This document shows positions 55,990 to 64,000 of a DNA stretch of 64,000 bases, in pieces. How positions within the stretch are numbered: the first letter of the stretch is position 1; every line of letters starts with the position of its first letter. Made by a program: the position numbers and the translations under genes. The notes beneath the pieces were generated by a model. That model made no database searches and was not told where the DNA came from. It worked only from the letters and a program-made list of their open reading frames with translations. The stretch is from Antitrichia curtipendula (lineage: Eukaryota > Streptophyta > Bryopsida > Hypnales > Leucodontaceae): NCBI GenBank assembly GCA_951230915.1, contig OX579636.1, positions 9,563,001 through 9,627,000 on the forward strand, read 5' to 3'.

Positions 55990-57314
55990 CTAGGTAGGAG
56001 TACTTTCTACCTCTTTAATATCACATCCCCCATTCCCTCATCCAACAGAAGGGAACGGATTCAGACAGTTGAAAACTCATTCTGTAATCTCACGAAGGTA
56101 GGAGGTCCATTTAAGAGCTGAAACTGAATTTGGGGAGGTGAAACTTTTTGAAATATTTTTCAATAAACTTTCGTTGAAAGACAAATGGGACTAGCATCTA
56201 GCCCAAGTGTTGTTTTGATTTTTTTAAGCTTTGTGGAATTAGTTAAGAATTTTTGAAGTTGAAATGCAGTGTACTCTATAAATGCCCACCTCCTAAAATG
56301 TAAACTATTTGTACAACACTAGTACAATGAAAAAGCAAAATGTACAAAAATTGTACATTTGAAGAGGTAGTTGATTTTAGAAGCCTAAGTGCTTCGTGAA
56401 CCTTCTATCTTATTACACTCTACTATTCCTTGTGTCCCCATTTAACAATCATAATTGAGCGTCATGGTTGTTTTGAGTAGTTTATATAGATAATTCTTTC
56501 TGTCCAATTTTATTTAGGTTGCAATGAGCACATATAATGTTCTTCATTGATTTTGGTGATATAAAATTTGAACCCTCTTGAATTTACACTTTTCACAATT
56601 TGATAAAGTCAATTGATAACAAACATTTTTAACAACATTGGGGACACTTATTTCAGGTCAGAGGAAGTATGTAACATTGAGTTGTATGTAAATGTGACTA
56701 TAAGGAATTCCGAAAGTGTAAAAAGGATATTCAAAAGTGTAAACTATAATATTTGTCTATGATTTCAAGTACTCTAAAAATGTTTCTCTTACATACACTA
56801 TAAACATTGTGGCAATGCTATTGAATTCCATACTATCATAAATATTTCAATAGTAAAAGACTATGATACAAACTCCTAAAGATCTTGCATTCAAATTGGA
56901 TGCATCTTAGTCAAATTCAATTGTACTAGCTCTTAAAACATCCATTTAAAAAATTTGATATAAACTAAAAAAATGAAGCTAGAGATGTTTCTTCTCTAGT
57001 CTATATTAATGGAAAAAACAGTTCCAAGTATCCAAGAATTATTATTGAACTATTGTATATATTAGAATATTTTGGAATTTTTTATAATGTTGCATAAAAA
57101 CATCAAAATATTAAATAACATAAATGATAGAATTTTCTTTATACATTACAAGTTGAAGAAGTTGAAGAATTATGCTACTTCCACTTAAATTAATTGAGAT
57201 TTTTTTCATTGATAGAAATTATATATTTTCAAATAATAAAATTAAAAATTAAATATAATTTAAAAGGCCAAAATTGAATGAATTATAATTGATTATATAG
57301 CATAAAGTTGGTCC
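55990..57314. other. AT-rich intergenic, no gene recognised
   Basis: Very AT-rich, with stop codons in all frames. The first few hundred bases are the upstream region of the minus-strand gene at 55.8 kb. Confidence 0.35.
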
Positions 57315-58429
57315 TTAACTCTTAAAGTCTCATTGTTTTTATAGAGGACAAAATAGATTTTGGGCACATTCCTATGGTATCAATAATTTTTGTGGTTTTC
57401 TAAGTCTTTTTGTGAAGATAGAAAAAACATTAAATATTTTTTGGAAGCATTAGAGGGTCATTCAAGCCCATTTTCCATGTTGTAAAAGAGCCATGACTGA
57501 CCAAAATCAAATATAATTAAAATTATTATAAATTATTATTGTTTTTCAATTATTATCTGATGTGGCAAATGCTATGCGATGTCATCAAGCTAAGTTCCCA
57601 TAGTCTAAAAGCTCAAGGGAACTTGTGGCCCTACAGACCAACTAAATCTCATCTAATGCGCATCAACTTTAGGGGAATACACTCCATTTTTTCAACACTC
57701 AATTGGTGCCTAGGATTAAAATTTGTCGCACATTAAGTCCAAATTTTAGTTCAGCAAGCAAAATAAAATCCTACAAAATTAAAAATTAAAAAAATCTTAT
57801 AGATTGTATTTTTATCTATATATGAAGCTTTGATTTGATCTATTTGGACTTTTCATATGAACGTCATAGACAATCTTGTTTTTCAAACAATCAAAGCATC
57901 TTCTTAAGAAAATCCTAGTAACTTGTAGGATTCATTTTTAAATACAATTTTCACAGTTTAAAAAAAATAAATTAAAAAGGTTCTAGAATACTCTCACTAT
58001 TGAGATTAGTGTATTTCAATTCGATCTTAGAGCTATTAATGATTTATTTTCTCCCTTCAATCTTAAACCTACTTCTACTTAGCAATTTTTTAATGACAAA
58101 AAAATAGGGGGGAAGGGGGGGGGGGGTCAATATAAAAAATCAGAAATTCAAAAATATTATTGCAAAAAATTTAAGCTCAAAAGATTCAAAGTCAAAAAAA
58201 TCTAGTGGAATAAGCTACAGAAAAATTATTTTCCTTCAATTTAAATGCAAATATTTTGCAATCTACGTAGTTTAAGTTTTGGAAATATCTTCTACACATT
58301 TTTATACTAGTCTAGTATAAGATCTTGCGGTTAGATATTTTAAAAAATTGATTTTTTTGCTCTTTGCAATAGAAATGGCCATTTTGAGTGTTTTTTGATG
58401 GAGAAAAGGCCACAGGACTTTGGGGTCCA
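57315..58429 (-). mobile_element. Degenerate relative of the TTAA-flanked element, copy 4
   Basis: Left end TTAACTCTTAAAGTCTCA, right end GGACTTTGGGGTCCA, both decayed versions of the TTAACCCCTAAAG terminus. It is inverted relative to copies 2 and 3 and shares ACAATCTTGTTTTTCAAACA-like and ATCTTCTTAAGAAAA-like motifs with copy 2. At 1,115 bp it is longer than the 933-bp copies. Confidence 0.5.
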
Positions 58430-58760
58430 AACAACAGGGGTAGTTCAAATTTCTAGAATTGTAAAGATGTATTATAAAATACAGTTTAGAAGAAGAATTG
58501 TAATGAAGACTTTCAAATAAAAGTTGTAAAACATGATCCGTAGATCATATCCTTTAAAGTTGGGTCTACTATTGCATGATCATAACTAATATTTATTAGT
58601 AAATTTTTTAATTCAAAGTTCAAAATTTCTTTCAAAATTAATTATATATTGAATATTTGTAATTTTAAAATAATTTTTTTCCTTTTCATTCAAATTTTTA
58701 AGTTCTAATTATGATTTTCTTAAACACTATTTTTATTTTAATTGTTTACTAAAGTCATTA

Positions 58761-59693
58761 TTAACCCCTAAAGTTCCATGACTATGTTTCACCACAAATG
58801 CTCAAAAACTGCCATTTTTAGTACAAATACAAACTTTTTGAATTTTTTTTTTGACCCATGTAACCATAGGATCTTGTATTATACTAACTTGAGAACATGT
58901 AGTGAAAATTTCATAAATTTCCACCGTGTGGATTGCAAGATATAAGCATTCAAATTCACTGAAATCATTTTTTTGGCCCTGCGAAAAATAGGGCAGCTGC
59001 AGTTCACAAGCTCACTTTTCTACGAAAAAAAGTCTGAAATGGTGGTGCTTCAGTTTGGATTCTTCTTTCCTAAACAAGTTGGCTACATGCTTAAAAAAGT
59101 TTCACATCATTTGGAATTGCACAATATATAAGAAAAAAACAACAAGTAGAAAGAAGTAGAGAATGATTCAAAATACAAAATTGTTAAGAATTTAATTATG
59201 GAATTGAAAAATGCCAATTCCAATGGTTGAAATGTTGTAATAAACAATCTATCCTATGATTTTATTTTTTTCCCAAAAATATTAAAAATTAAATAAGATA
59301 AAGGACTTCAAAATTTATTTTAGAACAGAGAATCCATAAACTACCCAGAAACTAAAACTCCTCATAACTTATGACTCAATCATTGGTCAAAATAGAATGA
59401 TTCAAAGCTTTACACATGTATATAACTCTAGAAAAACAATTTCAAATTTTTTTTATGGATAAAGTGATTTTTTCTTATCGGCCCGGATTGCCCGGCTGGG
59501 AAAAAAGTAACATATTAGGCCAAAACTTTTGACTCATATTTTCAAATGTCATGAAATTTGTTCACATAAAAGATATTCCTTGCATACAATTTCTATTAAT
59601 ATTTTAGCCAAAAATATGCAAATCTCTAGTTACAATTACTCGCCCAAAGTTTATATATTGCCAAAAAGCGCATGTTGGTCCTTTAGGGGTTAA
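58761..59693 (+). mobile_element. TTAA-flanked 933-bp non-autonomous element, copy 3
   Basis: TTAACCCCTAAAG at the left, CTTTAGGGGTTAA at the right. It is the inverted-orientation partner of copy 1, with close similarity across the whole length, including the short GC-rich GGCCCGGATTGCCCGGCTGG near 59479-59500. Confidence 0.75.
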
Positions 59694-59867
59694 AGAACCC
59701 TTTTTAGATTTTGGAAAAGTTATTTTTTGAAGTAAAACATTTTAGTATCCTTTGAGTTAGAGAATATTTGCAAAATGAAGTCTTTAAAATCTATATTGCA
59801 CAACTGTTAAAGAACTAATATATGAATCTATTAAAAAAAATGGATGAAAAATCACAATTTCGTGTGC

Positions 59868-60910
59868 TTGGGGTGATTGCAAGAAAGATCGAATGATTTT
59901 TGTAGCATTTTGCTAAATTGGTTTTTATCCAAGCTATAACTTTTGAATTTTAAATCCAATGCCAAAAATAAAAAATTATGTTTCTAAATGCTTTGATTGT
60001 AATTGTATCCCTTTTTTTTAAATTTTTTTAAATTTATATTTAAAATTCAATTTCTCTAGTTTATTACACTTTGGATTTTTCTTAGTATTGAAGAATATCC
60101 AAATTTAATGTACTAGAGCTTAAATTTTGGTGGTATATTTCCACACTAGTGGGGCATGTTTCATATGAAGGGCATCAAACAATACGTTATTTTATGTTTT
60201 CCACATGTTCTTTGAGGAACGATGCCCTTTTAGAGAATCTGCAAATAGCCCACAAAAAGGGCTCCATAGCACGCACACTTATGAATATTGAAAATGGTTT
60301 CAAGTTCAATCTTTTGGTGAAATCTCATCACCATCAAGTTCTCACAAATGTTCAATTTTAAATTTTTTAAATTTTGCTATTATTGATTTCAACGTTTTGG
60401 TTTTTAATAGATCGATAGTAGCAAAATCTAAAAAACTAAAAATTGAACATTTGTGAGAACTTGATGGTGATGAGATTTCACCAAAAGATTGAACTTGAAA
60501 CCATCTTCAATGTTCATAAGTGTGCGTGCTATGGAGCTCCTTTTGAGGCCTATTCGCATGAACGTGGAGAATATAAAATAACATTTTTTTTGATGCACTT
60601 CGTATGAAACATGCCCCACTAGTGTAGAAATAGACCACCAAAGTTTAAGTTCTAGTATATTAAATTTGGGTACTCCCCAATATTAAAAACAATTTTTTTT
60701 GAAAAATGTGACAAATTAGAAAATTTGATTTTTAAATATATAATGGTTTTTTAATTAAATAATAATAATAGATACAACTACAATCAAAACATCTAGGAAT
60801 ATAGTTTTTATTTTGGCATTACGTTTAAAATTCAAAAGTTATAGCAGAAGGCAAAACCAATTTGGCAAAATCCTACCAAAATTATTTGGTCTTTCTTGCC
60901 ATCACCCTTG
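59868..60910. repeat. 1.04-kb near-perfect palindrome (foldback element)
   Basis: The left arm starts TTGGGGTGATTGCAAGAAAG and the right arm ends with its complement, CTTTCTTGCCATCACCCTTG. Arms of about 500 bp meet near 60400 with a loop under 40 bp. Matching frames open in both arms (NGFKFNLLVKSHHHQVLTN appears on each strand). Transcription would give a long hairpin RNA. A single-arm relative lies at 48045-48515. Confidence 0.8.
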
Positions 60911-63666
60911 GGATGTGTTTGCATTCATCCATTATTAAAAATTTGGATGTTTGATCCCAAGGGATTAAAGATGTATAGATGTATCCAAGGGTCAATTTAC
61001 ATCTTCATACAAGCCATGAAGACAAACAATTTGAGATCGAGATATAACTATATAAAGCCTCTCAATAAGATTGTGATACATTATGAAATAATTAGGTTAA
61101 TAAGTCTTATACAATTAATGATTTTTGTGGATTGATAGTTCTCCAAAATATTGAATTTGACAAGGCCATTTGTCCCCCTCCACCACAATTTTTTAATGTA
61201 AAGAGTCCATATTTTGGGCATCTATTGCCTAATATCTAGTCCATTTTGTCTATTGGACAAAGTGTAGAGCCTTTGAAGACAACCTCCTAACATATGACTA
61301 ATAACATCACTTGATTTTTTAAACCATTACAAATAAAATGCCTTTACATTCAATTTTTTTTTGATAAAGAAGTTGTAAATATTACATTGACTTGTTTCAA
61401 GTGGTATTTTTTTGTGAAAATTGGCAAAAAAATCATTAGCAATGCCTCTTTTTCCTAGAATATTTCAAAAAAATAAAAGTTACTTTATTTTGGATACCAT
61501 ATGAATTTTCAAAATGGCACATAAAAATAGGTTTTAACTCTTTTTATTCACTATGATATTCACCAAATCCAATACATATACTTTTAGCTACATAAACTTG
61601 ACTTATAGCTTATTCTTCAATGACCTGGAACTTACGATAATAAAATTGTGAAGAAGACAATTGTGAAGAACACAATTGTGAAGAAAATTGTGAAGAAAAT
61701 TGTAAAATTACAATAGTAAAATTGTGAAACACGCTTACGATTTTATTTTAGCTAAATTTTTATAATGTAAATAAAGAAACAATTACAATTTTGTAGGTAC
61801 TGTAGTACAAATGCTAGAATCACAAAGGGTAGTTGTCTTACATTCTTAAATTTGAAAAATTAAATAAAATAGATCTTATATTGCTCCTAAGTATACTTCT
61901 GAAAAGAGATAGCATTAATTTATTTTATATGTATTATTAGTTTTTAGTATTAAATTTTTTTAATAATCATTAACGTTCTTGCTTTTAGATCCCTTCAAAG
62001 CCTTCTTTAAGGCTTGATTCTTTTGATGAAAATTTCTTGTGGTGTAATCTTAGGTATAAAAAATATAGTCATTGACTTTGAAGCAAAATCTGTATAGACA
62101 AAAGTATGAACAAAATTAGGATGATAAAAAAACATACTTTTATATACATTCAAAGTATGCAAAATTTAAAAAATAAAATCTTTTTTGAAATCCTACTAAA
62201 TTGTCATGAGCTATTTAAAAATTCCTATATGATTTGCATTTGTATTGGAAAAATAAATAAAAAATAAGAATTCAATTTTTATAATGTCAAGAAATATTTG
62301 ACCATGAATCATGAGCTCAGTAGGGCCTTTTTCTGCTGGTGACTTAAAAAAATTATCATCATAATAAAAAAGATTTATTAATTAAATCACAATTGAGTGA
62401 AGTTTTTACCAACATAGGTTTTTAAATATAGTAAATTTTAGTTTTGACAAGTTTATCACCTAAAATTCAAACTTGTATAGAAGAGTGCAAAAATATGTTG
62501 CATTGAAACGTTATTTATCTCCAATTTGGTTTATACATCTGCATTCCAAAAATACAATCAATACAATCAAATTATTATGTAATAGTATAATAAATTATTT
62601 TTATTATTAAAAACTATAATAATATGTATATTATTATTTTTATTGGATAATTACTTCTTATATTTTTTAACGTGGAATTCAACCATAGCCCTTGTATTAG
62701 AAATCTGAAGTTATATATTTTTTTTAAATTTAAAATTTTATTGAATAATTATTTTTATCTATTTTTAAAATAGAATCTAAACAAAGCCCTTGTATTTTAT
62801 GCTTGTATAGCTCAATCAGTGCAAAAATATAAAATAAAATAATGAATACAACATAAAAATTGTTAGCATTTGAATTTAGAAATATTATTTTAAAATCAAA
62901 TGCTTTTGAAACTAGGTTTTTTAAACTTATTAAAGTCTAAAACCTCTATATCTTGCAATATTTTTAATAAAGTGAAAACATGCTTGCTCATATGGAGAGT
63001 TAAGTAATAAAAATATAAAATAAAAAATCAATTTCTTCTAGAAATTACATGGGGGTGGTCTCATGAAGTTTATGCTCAATTTTTTTTTTTTAACAAATCT
63101 CCTTATAATGATGCTTCAATTATTTTCAGTTTAAAAATCTTTTTCAAAATGATATTTAGGTTTTATTTTAGACTTTAATGGTAATGAATTTTTTGCTTAA
63201 ATATTTATTTAAAATAAAAATAAAAAATAAAAAATATATATGATTGAACAAATTGCACTTTTAATTCAAATTGATAAAAATATGATATTACATGATTAAT
63301 AAAAACATGACTATCAATTGACTTAAAACATACAAATATGACATACACCTACTTTAGATAATAGAGCTTGAAGCTAAAAATCATCATTATTTATCATCGA
63401 GCAAATATCCTATATATTGAAGTTTCAAATAACTCGTATGTTTATGTAATTAGATTTATTGAAATATTATAAATTTATTATAATATTCAATAACATGCAC
63501 ATTAAACTCAACTTGAAATAAAATTTCATGAACATATTGGTGCATAACATATTGGTGATTAATAATGTGCATGTAAATATACATTTCACTACTTATGTAA
63601 ATTTTTAAATTGAATAGACCATAAAAAAAAATTTACAAATTAGTTTATTAGATTAAATGTAGGTAC
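60911..63666. other. AT-rich intergenic, no gene recognised
   Basis: Very AT-rich and low in complexity. A short repeat of ACAATTGTGAAGAA units lies at 61645-61735. No open frame longer than about 80 codons was seen. Confidence 0.35.
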
Positions 63667-64000
63667 CTTTTTTGAATGTTCTTTGCCAAATCCATTCATT
63701 TTTATATCATCAATTTTTGAAGATGATAAATTTACATGTCCTTTTGAAAAATTTGAATTTGTTATTAGAGAAGGACATTTTAATAATGGTATAGGTTTAT
63801 CTTGGTGATGCATAGTAAACACATTTGGATTTGAAAATGATGAGGATTGTACTTTAGATGTAATTTGATCTTTAATTGGCATTGTTTTCATCCTTGTTTT
63901 TTTTTCAAAGTTTTTAAATACTTGATTTTCACATTGGAGATTGAAAAATGGCATAGGCTTAGGTTGGTAGTTTATTGAAGTAGATGGATCGACATGTTTT
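63667..64000 (-). CDS. Partial exon of an unidentified gene, cut by the window edge
   Basis: The minus-strand frame is open from the window end to a donor (AAAAAAG/GTACCT) at 63667. It reads NYQPKPMPFFNLQCENQVFK, then MHHQDKPIPLLKCPSLI and FGKEHSKK. The Ser/Asn/Lys-rich sequence suggests a disordered segment of a larger protein. If the donor is not used, the frame stops at 63640. The family was not recognised. Confidence 0.35.

Overview
The window reads as nuclear DNA of a land plant. A bryophyte, most plausibly a moss, fits best, but this is an inference. The host genes are plant-type: cytosolic ribosomal protein L27A, a seven-exon replication factor C small subunit (RFC2 type), and a secreted S1/SPH-family protein. 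Introns are short GT-AG introns, telomere-like repeats are TTTAGGG, and the intergenic DNA is AT-rich and crowded with transposable elements. No rRNA, tRNA or CRISPR array could be supported.

Layout. 1-3.9 kb holds the S1-family gene with an intron in its 5' leader. 3.9-21.6 kb is the most unusual part: a region of about 17.7 kb bounded on both sides by the same very GC-rich block (CGGACGTCCCGGACGGAC) and by short hAT-like termini. Inside are three minus-strand genes: a BED/hAT (DUF659-type) transposase with a long Gly/Asn-rich tail, broken by two in-frame stops; a RING-H2 coiled-coil protein whose 5' part carries three in-frame stops; and an intact 557-codon protein kinase. A TATA box sits 75-250 bp upstream of each gene, directly beside or inside a GC-rich tandem array built on the core GGGCGGGGACTC. 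Six such arrays lie in the region, which also holds three blocks of a decayed, T-rich repeat of about 80 bp. I read it as one large transposon carrying cargo genes under a shared promoter type; a cluster of related nested elements is the main alternative.

21.6-31 kb: a Tc1/mariner fossil, RPL27A (minus strand), a 933-bp element with TTAA ends, then RFC2 (plus strand). 31-36 kb: a large unrecognised minus-strand gene. 36-51 kb: repeats and small transposons, including a second 933-bp TTAA element, a hAT MITE with a perfect 8-bp target duplication, a TA-flanked MITE, and two copies of a 1.2-kb element that each contain a long palindrome. 51-56 kb: a three-exon gene for a 508-residue Pro/Gly-rich protein with 22 decapeptide repeats, and further upstream exons of uncertain ownership. 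56-64 kb: very AT-rich transposon graveyard with two more TTAA elements, a 1.04-kb near-perfect palindrome, and at the right edge the end of an exon that runs out of the window.

If the 17.7-kb region is one element, the BED finger of the transposase could bind the GC arrays both near the termini, for transposition, and at the three promoters, for control. The kinase and RING-H2 proteins would then be candidate accessory factors. None of this is shown by sequence alone. The transposase copy here looks dead: one nonsense codon replaces the glutamate expected to be catalytic.
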